In this document: positions 21,189 to 29,077 of the stretch, in pieces
How positions within the stretch are numbered: the stretch's first letter is position 1
How the letters are laid out: each line of letters starts with the position of its first letter
NCBI GenBank assembly: GCA_964058845.1
Contig: CAXKVR010000383.1
Span: 1 to 29,077, forward strand
From: Carex sylvatica
Taxonomy: Eukaryota > Streptophyta > Magnoliopsida > Poales > Cyperaceae
Direction of reading: 5' to 3'
Length of the DNA stretch: 29,077 nucleotides
Position numbers and translations under genes: made by a program
Notes under the pieces: generated by a model
Database searches by the model: none
The model's input: the letters and a program-made list of their open reading frames with translations, nothing else
What the model was told of the DNA's origin: nothing

Positions 21189-21201
21189 CCTCCCCAAGCT
21201 T
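21189..21201 (-). other. third PPT-like tract
   Basis: The minus strand reads TAAGCTTGGGGAG, preceded by a TTGAGGGCAATGCTCGG string. It sits 75 bp after the extended end of the 3' ORF. Confidence 0.5.
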
Positions 21202-21404
21202 AGTCCGAGCATTGCCCTCAATGCTTCAGGACATGTAATGTAAAAATAAATAAGCGAGGGTAGGGAGAAACCTGATCAGTAGTCAGAGGAGGGGTCGAAG
21301 CGCCAGTCGCGAAACTGGTCCTCAATGTCACCAAGGCGCTCGGCATAGTCAGCCATGTACCCACTAATCTCATCCAGTCGAGTGGTGTGAGTAGCCGTCT
21401 GCTG

Positions 21405-22604
21405 CTAGATGGCGGCGATGTGATGGCCCTGCTGCAGCTGCGTGTCCCGGATGTCGATCATGAGGGAGTAGACATCCCTAAGAGTGGGGTCAGCTGGGTA
21501 CGGGCGTGCAGAGTCAGAGGTGGGTGGCTGAGAAGAGGAACTGGGAATGTCAGAGTGTGGAGTGGCAGAGACCAACCAGGTGGAGGGGTCGTCCACGGCG
21601 ATGGATGGTCCAAATGGTAGGCGGCGGGAAGAGCCATCGGCAAAACGCCAGTCATAGTAGTCAGAGTGACCGGCCGGTCCTCGAGAGATAGAGAGGAAGA
21701 GGGCATGGCGGTAGCTCTCAGGGTCCATGATAGTGGGTCCAGGACATATGTCCCGACCCGGATACGTGCCCAATCCAAGGCGTTGCTTGATGACCTCGAC
21801 ATAGGCGCCGATTTTGATCTTGCCACCGGGCCTGGTTTTGGATTGCTGCCCTAGCCAGTGGTGGACCATGAGAAGGGCCAAGTCTGGATACTCAGGGATG
21901 GGACGGAGCATATTGTCCATGAGCATGAGGTCGACGGTGTTGGCGTAGTTCTGAGTCTCACCGCGCGCGAAGATGGTAGAAGCAAGGGCGTGCTGGATGA
22001 TATGAAGAACAGGGTGAGGGATGTAGCGGGCGCGGTAGGAGGCATTGGCTGATCGAGGGCAGCCGTTGATCATGGCCCAGAAAGTATCTCGATCCCACCC
22101 CTGGCGGAAACTAGGAGTATCAGTGGTGGGCGTACTATGGAAACTGAACCACTCGCGTAGAGAAGAGAGATAGACGCGATGGGTTCGATTACACAACCGG
22201 AATTTGATGAAGAGGACATCCTGGTTGTCGAGCTTAAGCTCGAGAGATGAGAGGAATTTCTTGGTGTCCATCTCATAGGCGGGGTGGTGGAGTCTCCAGA
22301 AATCCATGCTAATCCCAATCCGAGTGGTGAGAATGATGAAATCATCCTCCACTCCAAAGCTGTGGAGTGTGTCGAGGTGGACCATGGCAGTGTTCTCGAA
22401 AACCTTCTTTTGTAAAGAAATGAAATTCTCGTACATCCGACGAGTTGGCATTTCAAAATACCGTGCCGCGAAGCGGTCGGCGCGGTCGGTGTATTCGCCA
22501 GAGGAAGTCTGCTCAGTGCCGGAGTCATAGGGCTCCGGGGATGGATGACGGGGTGGTGTGGGTGAGTGGTCTTGGCGTCTCTTTTGACGGCGCTCACCAG
22601 ACAT
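21405..22604 (-). CDS. 3' ORF of Athila-like element (env-position / plant transposon ORF)
   Basis: A 399-aa protein encoded after pol, in the position of the extra ORF of Athila elements. The N-terminus is charged and Pro/Ser-rich (RRQKRRQDHSPTPPRHPSPE). The core, from about residue 50, has the pattern of the Athila ORF-1 / plant transposon protein families: Y-x-x-KKFLSSL, a conserved FW-x-MING near residue 170, then IPHPVLHIIQHALASTIFARGE and KIKIGAYVEVIKQRLGLG. I see no clear signal peptide or membrane segment, so an envelope role is doubtful. The C-terminus is polar. The stop at 21405-21407 is TAG, followed by 42 more open codons to TGA at 21276-21278, so the natural protein may be 442 aa. 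Function is unknown. Confidence 0.72.
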   Translation of the reverse strand: MSGERRQKRRQDHSPTPPRHPSPEPYDSGTEQTSSGEYTDRADRFAARYFEMPTRRMYENFISLQKKVFENTAMVHLDTLHSFGVEDDFIILTTRIGISMDFWRLHHPAYEMDTKKFLSSLELKLDNQDVLFIKFRLCNRTHRVYLSSLREWFSFHSTPTTDTPSFRQGWDRDTFWAMINGCPRSANASYRARYIPHPVLHIIQHALASTIFARGETQNYANTVDLMLMDNMLRPIPEYPDLALLMVHHWLGQQSKTRPGGKIKIGAYVEVIKQRLGLGTYPGRDICPGPTIMDPESYRHALFLSISRGPAGHSDYYDWRFADGSSRRLPFGPSIAVDDPSTWLVSATPHSDIPSSSSQPPTSDSARPYPADPTLRDVYSLMIDIRDTQLQQGHHIAAI

Positions 22605-22623
22605 TGGATCTGTTGAAAATTTG

Positions 22624-22698
22624 TACGGGCCGGATGGGATTTGGTACGGCCTGGATGGTGTTGCGCTACGGGCTGGATGGGGAGGTGTACGGGCCGTA
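22624..22698. repeat. degenerate TACGGNCCGTA quartet
   Basis: TACGGGCCGGA at 22624, TACGGCCTGGA at 22645, TACGGGCTGGA at 22667 and a perfect TACGGGCCGTA at 22688. Steps are 21, 22 and 21 bp. It lies just upstream of the 3' ORF start. Confidence 0.8.
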
Positions 22699-23227
22699 GG
22701 GCTGGTGTGTGATCAGAGGGAAAGGAGGCGGTTGGAAGGGTTTGGTCGGTGGCTTAATAGAAGAAGGTGTCGGCGGCTAGGGTTTTGTGGTGTGGAGAAG
22801 GCGAAAATCGCGAGGGTGTAGCAACGGTGCACTGCTAGAGGCGGCGAACAAGGGTGGTGGTGCGCTGCTAGAGATGGAGACCGACGCAGGAGAGAAGGGT
22901 GGTGCGGAGGTGAGATTGGCGGCTGGCTAGGGTGCAGCGATCCGCTAGAGGCGGAGAGAAAGGTGGCGGAGAGCGGGCGGTCGGTGGGCAGCTAGAGGCG
23001 GAAAGCGGCGGAGGAGAAGTGGCGGCGGCTAGGGTTTTGGTTGTACGGGGTGGTGTTCGGTCCGTAGGAAGAAAACGACAAAAGAAGGTGGTGTGGGGTA
23101 GGGTCTGTCGGGAGGGGGGGTCGGGTATAAAAGGGGAGAGGGTCTACTCGAAGGGATGGAAGTTAAGTCGAAGGGGTGTGAAGAGAGAAGGTCGCGCCCT
23201 TTGAGGTTCTGCACCGAATGGTTCCCC

Positions 23228-23259
23228 TACGGCCCGTATGAAATGTGGTACGGACCGTA
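23228..23259. repeat. TACGGNCCGTA pair between pol and 3' ORF
   Basis: Perfect copies at 23228-23238 (centre C) and 23249-23259 (centre A), 21 bp apart. Confidence 0.9.
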
Positions 23260-23409
23260 CCAACCCCCAGAAATGGTTTCTTCTCATATCTGCTCAGAAT
23301 TGAAAAATAACAACTACAAATTGAAAAGTCAGGATTAAACTAATATAAAACTAAATATTCAGAAACTAAAACAAAAATAAAAGAAATGACTGAACATAAT
23401 AATTTTAAA

Positions 23410-23437
23410 AGTGCTTGGGTTGCCTCCCAAGAAGCGC
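23410..23437 (-). other. hairpin after the pol stop codon
   Basis: CTTGGG (23414-23419) and CCCAAG (23426-23431) form a six-base stem around TTGCCT, extended imperfectly by AAGTG and CGCTT. On the minus strand this gives the CTTCTTGGGAGGCAACCCAAG string. From memory, similar strings follow pol in many Athila-type elements. Confidence 0.5.
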
Positions 23438-23471
23438 TTGTTTTAGGTCTTTAGCTAGACCACCTTGCAAT

Positions 23472-26400
23472 TTAAACTTCCATCGGAGCGGGGTCAGAAA
23501 GAAACTGAACACTCCGCTCATTCATCAAGTGGTCAGCAACGTAGTGCTTGAGACGCTGACCATTTACCTTGAAGGTCCCACTTTCTGTGCTCCAGATATC
23601 AACTGCACCGAAGGGGTACACTTTCTCTACCTTAAATGGGCCAGACCATCTTGATTTGAGCTTACCTGGAAAAATTCTCAATCTAGCATTAAATAAAAGT
23701 ACAAGATCTCCCTCTTTGAACTGGCGAGACGAAATGCGTTGGTCGTGCAATCGCTTCGTCTTTTCCTTGTAAAATCTCGCATTCTCATACGCATGCAACC
23801 TCATTTCCTCCAACTCATGCAAGTCGAGGATACGCTTTTCTCCAGCTGCAAGCAGGTCCATGTTGATCGCTCTTGTGGCCCAAAATGCTTTGTGTTCAAT
23901 TTCAACGGGAAGGTGACACGGCTTTCCATACACCAGCTTGTAAGGGCTCATGCCAATCGGTGTCTTGAAGGCGGTGCGATAGGCCCAAAGTGCATCATGC
24001 AGCTTGAAGGCCCAATCCTTCCTTGTCCTTGCGACTGTTTTCTCTAAAATCGACTTGATTTCCCTGTTAGAAATTTCAGCTTGGCCATTAGCTTGAGGGT
24101 GATAAGAAGTTGATACCTTGTGAGTCACTCCATGTCGGCTCAAGAGTTTTTTGAATTGTCGATTGATGAAATGCTTGCCTCCGTCACTGATGACAGCTCG
24201 AGGCACCCCAAAACGAGAGAAAATGATTTCATTGAAAAACTTTCTTACCGAATTCGAGTCAGCTTTGCGACATGCCATTGCCTCAACCCACTTTGATACA
24301 TAGTCGACTGCCACCAAAATATACTCATTCCCTTGAGAAGATGGGAATGGACCCATGAAATCGATGCCCCAAACATCAAAAACTTCAACCTTAAGAATAA
24401 AGTTGAGAGGCATCTCACTTCGTCTCGTCATGTTTCCGGTTCTTTGGCACCTGTCACAAGCTATAACAAAAGATCTTGCATCTTTAAAAAGAGAAGGCCA
24501 AAAGAAACCAGATTGTAATACCTTGGCAGTGGTTTTGGAGAGTGAAGAGTGTCCTCCATAAGCGGACGAGTGGCAATGTGCAAGAATAGAATCTGTTTCC
24601 TCGAGTGGAATACAGCGTCGGAATACGCCATCAACTCCAACCTTGAAGAGGTAGGGCTCGTCCCAAAAGTAGTACTTGGCATCCGACCTTAGTTTCTTCT
24701 TCTGTTGGTGGGACATTGTGGCAGGCAAAACTCCAGAGACCAGGTAATTCGCGATGTCGGCATACCAGGGAGTTTGCTGTTTGGACTGGTTGGTACTTGT
24801 ACGGTCCGTATGAATTTGTGTACGGTCCGTAGGTTGGATTGTACAGGCCGTATGAACTTCTGTACGGCCCGTATGGATGTCGTCCAGATCAGAACTGATT
24901 GCAAAGAGTTGTTCATCTGGAAATGAGTCATTGATCGGGAGCTTAATTGTGGTATCTTCTTCCCAATGAAGACGTGACAGATGGTCCGTGACGGAGTTCT
25001 CCACTCCTTTCGTATCCCTTATCTCGAGATCGAACTCCTGTAAAAGAAGAATCCATCTAATCAGTCTTGGTTTTGCATCCTTCTTACTTAAAAAGTACCT
25101 TAGTGTGGCATGATCTGTGTAGACGACTATCTTCGAGCCCACCAAATATGATCTGAATTTGTCGAGAGCAAAAACCATGGCGAGAAGCTCCTTTTCGGTT
25201 TTGGTGTAGTTCATTTGGGCCGGATCTAGCACCTTGCTAGCATAGTAAATAACACACGACTTTTTGTCTTTCCGTTGCCCCAGAACTGCTCCGACTGCAT
25301 AGTCGCTTGCATCGCACATCAACTCGAATGGTAGTGACCAATCTGGCGGTTGTAAGATAGGTGCAGAGATGAGAGCTTCCTTTAAACTGCAAAAGGACTT
25401 GACACAATCATCAGTGAAAATAAAATCAGAATCTTTGATAAGTAAATTGGTGAAAGGTTTCGCGATTTTTGAGAAGTCCTTTATGAAACGGTGATAAAAA
25501 CCGGCATGTCCAAGAAAACTTCGAACCCTCTTGATATTTGTTGGGATTTCGAGTTTCTCGATTACCTCAATTTTTGTTTTATCAACCTCGATCCCCCTAG
25601 AGGTGATAACATGCCCCAAGACAATCCCTTCTTGGACCATGAAATGACATTTTTCCCAATTGAGGACTAAATTGACTTCTTCACATCTCTGTAAAATCTT
25701 ACATAAGTTAGTCAAACAAGAATCGAAAGAAGTACCGTATACAGAAAAATCATCCATAAAAATTTCAACTTCTTTTTCAATAAAATCAGAAAAAATAGCC
25801 ATCATGGCTCTCTGAAAAGTCGCAGGTGCATTGCAAAGACCAAAGGGCATTCTACGGTATGCATAGGTACCATATGGGCATGTGAATGTGGTCTTCTCTT
25901 GATCCTGCGGGTGAATGAGAATCTGAAAGAAACCTGAATAACCATCAAGATAACAGAAATATGAGTGATTAGCAAGCCTCTCAAGGAGCTGATCAACAAA
26001 TGGCAAGGGAAAGTGATCCTTGCGTGTAGCCGCGTTGAGCTTCCGATAGTCTATGCACATCCTCCAATTGGTTGCAACGCGCATTTGAATCATCTCATCT
26101 TTCTCATTTTTCACCACTGTTGCTCCTCCTTTCTTGGGAACCACATGGACGGGACTCACCCATTTGCTGTCAGAAATCAGGTAGATGATACCTGCTTCAT
26201 AAAGTTTTAAAATTTCTTTCTTTACTACCTCTTTTAAATTCGGGTTGAGCCGTCTTTGGTGTTCAACTGAAGGCTTGTGATCGTCTTCTAGCAAGATCCT
26301 GTGTGTGCAAGTGGTTGGATCGATCCCTTTCAAGTCCTTGATAGAATATCCAATCGCGCCTTTGTGGGTTCTCAACTTCTCCATGAGCTTGGCGGTTTGG

Positions 26401-27518
26401 TCAGGGGTCAATCCTGCATTCACAATGACAGGATATGTCTTTTCTGAGTCAAGGAATTCGTACCTGAGAGTGGCTGGGAGAGGTTTTAATTCGGGAGTGG
26501 TCTGTGCTGTCTGGCTTGTTGTACGGGCCGTATGGATTTCGTGCGGACCGTATGCCTCAGCTTCAGACTGGCCTTTTGGTTCCTTCTCAATCTCCAGCTT
26601 CTCTGTTTGAAATTCGTCTGGTGTACGGTCCGTATGATCTGGGTACGGTCCGTACGGCAAGTCTTCCAGACAGACAGATGTCATGTCTGCTGCGCAAATC
26701 ATCTCAAGCTCTCCTGTTTCAGCTTGCAAATCAGATAAAAAATCAAAATGATACCTTAGTGAGTTGTTGATTTGCTCCATTAACTTCTCCTCAACTAATT
26801 CATCAATCACGTCGACCATATAACACGATTCGGGTTGAGCGAGATACTTCATTGCTCGGTCGATTTGAAAGTGAACTTTATCATCTCTTATGTTCAAGGT
26901 TAAAGTCCCATTTTTCACATCAATCAGCGCCCCGGCGGTTCTCAAAAACGGCCGTCCTAGAATAATAGGGACCTCCTTATCTTCCTCCATTTCCATCACA
27001 ACAAAATCACCGGGCACATAGAACTTACCGACTCGAACCGGTACATCCTCCACTATGCCAAGCGGCAGTCTCACCAAAGAATCCGCAAGTTGTAAAGTCA
27101 TTCGTGTAGGTCTAAGCTCACCTACACCCATTCGTTCGAAGATAGTTCGCGGCATGAGACTCACACTAGCCCCCAAATCACATAAAGCTCGTCTGATGGT
27201 TGCTTTGCCAATCGTGCATGGAATGGAAAATTTACCCAGATCTCCCAATTTTGGTGGAAGTTCATTTCTCAGGATAGCACTGCACTGCTCAGTCAATTTC
27301 ACCGTCTCATGCCCCCCCAAGCTTCGTTTATTGGATAGGATATCTTTGAGAAACTTAGCATAGGTTGGCATTTGGGTCAAAGCCTCGGTGAATGGGATGG
27401 TAATGTGCAATTGCTTGAGAACTCCAAGAAAGTTTGAGAACTGTTCATTGAGTCGGGTTTCGGCTAATCTCTGTGGAAATGGTACTGGTGGCCGGTAGGG
27501 CGGTGGTTTCTCGGTCAC
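23472..27518 (-). CDS. Athila-like pol polyprotein (protease, RT, RNase H, integrase)
   Basis: A 1348-codon uninterrupted frame. The protease has [13 protein letters not shown] (Asp114), the plant DLG variant of D-S/T-G. The RT has [11 protein letters not shown] (489-497), [12 protein letters not shown] (522-533), [14 protein letters not shown] (557-570) and FMDD (587-590). RNase H has CDAS (Asp736), TEKELLAM (773-780) and YTDH (Asp802). Integrase has the HHCC finger (His983, His990, Cys1021, Cys1024) and the DDE triad Asp1053, Asp1112, Glu1148, the last two separated by the usual 35 residues, then a GPF module (1293-1295). All catalytic residues are present. The first codon is GTG, not a natural start; the frame must be reached from gag by a -1 shift at the A10 run (27520-27529), or the run holds an error. 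Inter-domain linkers at residues 287-333 and 881-907 are encoded by palindrome arrays. Confidence 0.93.
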   Translation of the reverse strand: MTEKPPPYRPPVPFPQRLAETRLNEQFSNFLGVLKQLHITIPFTEALTQMPTYAKFLKDILSNKRSLGGHETVKLTEQCSAILRNELPPKLGDLGKFSIPCTIGKATIRRALCDLGASVSLMPRTIFERMGVGELRPTRMTLQLADSLVRLPLGIVEDVPVRVGKFYVPGDFVVMEMEEDKEVPIILGRPFLRTAGALIDVKNGTLTLNIRDDKVHFQIDRAMKYLAQPESCYMVDVIDELVEEKLMEQINNSLRYHFDFLSDLQAETGELEMICAADMTSVCLEDLPYGPYPDHTDRTPDEFQTEKLEIEKEPKGQSEAEAYGPHEIHTARTTSQTAQTTPELKPLPATLRYEFLDSEKTYPVIVNAGLTPDQTAKLMEKLRTHKGAIGYSIKDLKGIDPTTCTHRILLEDDHKPSVEHQRRLNPNLKEVVKKEILKLYEAGIIYLISDSKWVSPVHVVPKKGGATVVKNEKDEMIQMRVATNWRMCIDYRKLNAATRKDHFPLPFVDQLLERLANHSYFCYLDGYSGFFQILIHPQDQEKTTFTCPYGTYAYRRMPFGLCNAPATFQRAMMAIFSDFIEKEVEIFMDDFSVYGTSFDSCLTNLCKILQRCEEVNLVLNWEKCHFMVQEGIVLGHVITSRGIEVDKTKIEVIEKLEIPTNIKRVRSFLGHAGFYHRFIKDFSKIAKPFTNLLIKDSDFIFTDDCVKSFCSLKEALISAPILQPPDWSLPFELMCDASDYAVGAVLGQRKDKKSCVIYYASKVLDPAQMNYTKTEKELLAMVFALDKFRSYLVGSKIVVYTDHATLRYFLSKKDAKPRLIRWILLLQEFDLEIRDTKGVENSVTDHLSRLHWEEDTTIKLPINDSFPDEQLFAISSDLDDIHTGRTEVHTACTIQPTDRTQIHTDRTSTNQSKQQTPWYADIANYLVSGVLPATMSHQQKKKLRSDAKYYFWDEPYLFKVGVDGVFRRCIPLEETDSILAHCHSSAYGGHSSLSKTTAKVLQSGFFWPSLFKDARSFVIACDRCQRTGNMTRRSEMPLNFILKVEVFDVWGIDFMGPFPSSQGNEYILVAVDYVSKWVEAMACRKADSNSVRKFFNEIIFSRFGVPRAVISDGGKHFINRQFKKLLSRHGVTHKVSTSYHPQANGQAEISNREIKSILEKTVARTRKDWAFKLHDALWAYRTAFKTPIGMSPYKLVYGKPCHLPVEIEHKAFWATRAINMDLLAAGEKRILDLHELEEMRLHAYENARFYKEKTKRLHDQRISSRQFKEGDLVLLFNARLRIFPGKLKSRWSGPFKVEKVYPFGAVDIWSTESGTFKVNGQRLKHYVADHLMNERSVQFLSDPAPMEV
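24800..24873. repeat. TACGGNCCGTA quartet in RNase H-integrase linker
   Basis: Copies at 24800, 24821, 24842 (TACAGGCCGTA) and 24863, at exact 21-bp steps; three are perfect. They encode the HTGRT/HTACT/PTDRT/HTDRT repeats, residues 882-907 of pol. Confidence 0.95.
26522..26654. repeat. TACGGNCCGTA pairs in protease-RT linker
   Basis: Copies at 26522, 26542 (TGCGGACCGTA), 26624 and 26644; spacing within pairs is 20 bp and between pairs 102 bp. They are read as YGPH/HTART and YGPY/HTDRT, so different frames are used. Confidence 0.95.
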
Positions 27519-27519
27519 C

Positions 27520-27529
27520 TTTTTTTTTT
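27520..27529 (-). promoter_or_regulatory. A10 slippery run at gag-pol junction
   Basis: Ten consecutive A on the minus strand. The gag frame reads AAA AAA AAA AGG TGA and stops; the pol frame is -1 relative to it and reads AAG GTG ACC. In the pol frame a TGA lies only a few codons upstream, so the two frames overlap only around this run. This arrangement resembles a -1 frameshift or slippage site. Confidence 0.5.
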
Positions 27530-27550
27530 CTGTCTGTCAGATTCATTCGG

Positions 27551-27683
27551 TACGGGCCGTATGGGATTTGTACGGACCGTATGGTCTGTCGTCTCAGTCA
27601 CAACCTCAATTGGTTCAGGTTCTGACTGCTCAAAAATCACAGGGGGTGTCGGTACGGGCCGTATGGGATTCATACGGACCGTA
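27551..27683. repeat. TACGGNCCGTA pairs in gag-protease linker
   Basis: Perfect copies at 27551, 27571, 27653 and 27673; spacing is 20 bp within pairs and 102 bp between pairs. They encode two HTVR(T/M)NPIRPVP repeats. Within each pair the two palindromes are read in different frames. Confidence 0.95.
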
Positions 27684-29077
27684 TGGTCGGCTTCTGGCTC
27701 GACAGGTATGGCTGGTCCTTGGTAATGTGTCCCACTTCGCAACGTCACCGCTTTGGCCTCTCCCCTGGGGTTAATCTCTGGTTGGCTTGGTAGCATTCCA
27801 GGTTGTGGTGGTGCGGTTTGGTTCCCATTTTGAGGTTTGTTTTGGGTCAAACTGACCAACTGAGCACTAATCATTTGCATTTGCTCGAAAATTATTTGGT
27901 TCATCTTCCCTTGTTCATGCATGAAGTTTTCTACTGCAGGGGCAACATAGGGTTTAGATGGTCCAGAATATGGTGCTCGATTGTTTGAGTTATTGAATGC
28001 AGCATTGTTGTAGAAGTTGCGGTTGTTATTATTGTTGCTGCCAGAAGGGTTGTTGTTGAATTGTGTGGGATTGTTTTGCTTCCACCTCCAATTCTGTTGT
28101 TCAATCGGGTCCTTGGAATAGGTTCGGCTGAAAAGAGGTTTTGGGAAGTAAGATGGTTCATTGTTGAGAGAATTAACTTGCTCGGGCCTTCATCCCTTTG
28201 CGCAAGCGGGCAATTCTCATACTCGTGTCCCTCGTCTCCACACATAACACAAGACTGTGGTTGCTGATTACCAAGTGCTTTGACACTCATCTTGTCAAAA
28301 GCCTTCTGCATGGCGTCTAACTTGGCGGTGAGAGCGGTGATCTGATCGACCTCAAGTCGGCCTCCTCCAGTTGCTCGATTGCCCTCTCGGCCGGACCACT
28401 GTTGGTTAGTCGCCATGTTGTCGATTAAGTTCATTGCCTCAGTAGCGTCTCGATCCATGAGAGCTCCACCTGCAACTGCATCTACAGAAGTACGAGTGGT
28501 ATCAGTTAAACCAGCATAAAAAGATTGAATAAGTAACCATTCGGGAATACCATGATGTGGGCAAGAGTATTGCAATTCCCTAAACCTTTTCCCAGGCCTC
28601 ATTCAATGGCTCATCAGGCCTTTGTCTGAAACTGGTCAGTTGGGTCCTAACCTTGGCAGTTCTTTTATGGGGGAAAAATCTGGTCAAAAACAGTTTGGAC
28701 AATTCCCTCAAAGTGGTTATTGAATCCCTTGGTAATGACCCTAACCATTTCTTGGCTTTATCCCTAAGAGTGAAAGGAAATAAAGCAAGTCTAATATAAT
28801 CAGTTGTTGCGCCATTAATTTTAATTGTGGCACAGCATTCAAGGAAGGTCTGAACATGGGCATGCGGATCCTCATGATCCATGCCATGGAATGTGTTTTG
28901 CTGCACGATGTTGACAACGCCCGGATTGAAGTTGGGTTGGTTGCCGACAATCCTTGGCAATCGGATTGCTCCTCTAACATCTCCAGCTCGCGGGACATTG
29001 AACTCTCGCAACGTCCTTGGCGCATAGTTTGCTCCTTCGTCATCAGAGTATTGATCCTCGTTGGGTGGACCTTGTCC

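Larger units (their letters stand above)
22605..23471 (-). other. spacer between pol and 3' ORF
   Basis: An 867-bp non-coding spacer. The part at 22700-23150 is G-rich on the + strand, with several GCTAGAG(G/A)(C/T)GG strings (about 22833-23030). It carries palindrome groups at 22624-22698 and 23228-23259, and a conserved-looking hairpin just after the pol stop. No other frame is convincing. Confidence 0.6.
18104..29077 (-). mobile_element. Athila-like Ty3/Gypsy retrotransposon, partial (5' end beyond window)
   Basis: A minus-strand LTR retrotransposon: gag (29077-27515), pol with protease, RT, RNase H and integrase in Gypsy order (27518-23472), a 399-aa 3' ORF (22604-21405), a polypurine tract (20303-20287) and the 3' LTR (20286-18104). 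The gag sequence, the DLGAS-type protease site and the extra 3' ORF fit the Athila lineage of plants. It has inserted into LTR B; the left flank is ACTCA (18099-18103), and the same 5 bp are expected beyond the 5' LTR outside the window. The long intact pol frame indicates a fairly young copy. Phased TACGGNCCGTA palindromes occur throughout. Confidence 0.88.
27515..29077 (-). pseudogene. Athila-like gag, frameshifted and cut by the window edge
   Basis: The gag region of the Athila-like element, open at the right edge with no start codon in the window. Family features are LPRIVGNQPNFNP, NTFHGMDHEDPHAHVQTFLECC, LFPFTLRDKAKKWLGSLP, then CPHHGIPEWLLIQSFYAGL, a CCHC knuckle CVMCGDEGHEYENC (about 28208-28250) and PRGEAKAVTLRSG near 27780. 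These belong to the capsid and nucleocapsid parts that package element RNA. Two one-base breaks occur: an extra A in a short run (28587-28590), which leads to a stop at 28580-28582, and a missing base near 28184-28190. A third frame change, at an A10 run, separates gag from pol. All three sit at or next to homopolymers, so decay, sequencing error and recoding are each possible. Confidence 0.85.

Noticed and set aside
21387..23338. Plus-strand ORFs over the 3' ORF and spacer
   Set aside because: They are antisense shadows of the minus-strand ORF or G-rich non-coding spacer, with no family pattern.
23472..27518. Endogenous pararetrovirus (caulimovirus-like) polymerase
   Set aside because: Integrase with an HHCC finger and DDE, the Gypsy domain order, a PPT and an LTR identify an LTR retrotransposon.
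19409..27683. CRISPR-like array
   Set aside because: The palindromes are short, spacers are only about 10 bp and lie in coding linkers, and the DNA is a plant retrotransposon.

Overview
The window is plant nuclear DNA, almost certainly from a dicot, and consists almost entirely of transposable elements. Every recognisable protein is a retroelement protein: a plant L1-type LINE with a DUF4283-type ORF1, a Copia RT/RNase H fragment, and an Athila-like Ty3/Gypsy gag-pol with an extra 3' ORF. I see no ordinary host gene, rRNA, tRNA or CRISPR. The species cannot be named from this sequence.

Layout. (1) About 491-7182, + strand: a decayed LINE with an unrecognised upstream ORF, ORF1 (DUF4283 plus zinc knuckle), a broken ORF2 (endonuclease, RT, zf-RVT, RNase H-like) and a poly(A) tail. 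(2) 7222-7346: a perfect 61-bp tandem duplication. (3) 7347-9165, - strand: the C-terminal part of a Copia polyprotein with eight in-frame stops and a mutated YVDD box. (4) 9166-9729: an LTR-like promoter region on the - strand. (5) 9730-13842: a solo Athila-like LTR (TSD ATTCT) split by a second solo LTR at 10028-12030 (TSD TATCG). (6) 13848-17088: AT-rich non-coding sequence with a MITE-like hairpin, an LTR-like TATA box, degenerate CCTCGAA repeats, a (TA)18 microsatellite and a CT-rich leader-like segment. (7) 17089-17244: a 58-bp-arm inverted repeat abutting a truncated minus-strand LTR (LTR B, 17233-18103). (8) 18104 to the right edge, - strand: a relatively young Athila-like element inserted in LTR B, with its 3' LTR (18104-20286), a PPT, a 399-aa 3' ORF, an uninterrupted 1348-codon pol frame and a frameshifted gag that runs off the window.

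The most interesting signal is at the DNA level. The Athila-like element and LTR B carry 20 perfect copies, plus several near copies, of the 11-bp palindrome TACGGNCCGTA. They occur in pairs or quartets spaced 20-22 bp (about two helical turns), in the LTR, the 3' non-coding spacers and the inter-domain linkers of gag-pol. In the coding linkers the motif is read in all three frames, so the DNA motif rather than a peptide appears to be maintained. The related solo LTR at 9.7-13.8 kb has the same architecture (about 21-bp phasing) with a different core, GTGCGNACGCAC / GCAGTGCGG. Removing the nested insertion restores a 20-bp-spaced pair there. I propose a family of phased palindromic arrays whose core turns over while spacing is kept, consistent with binding sites for a dimeric protein. 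The binding role is inference.
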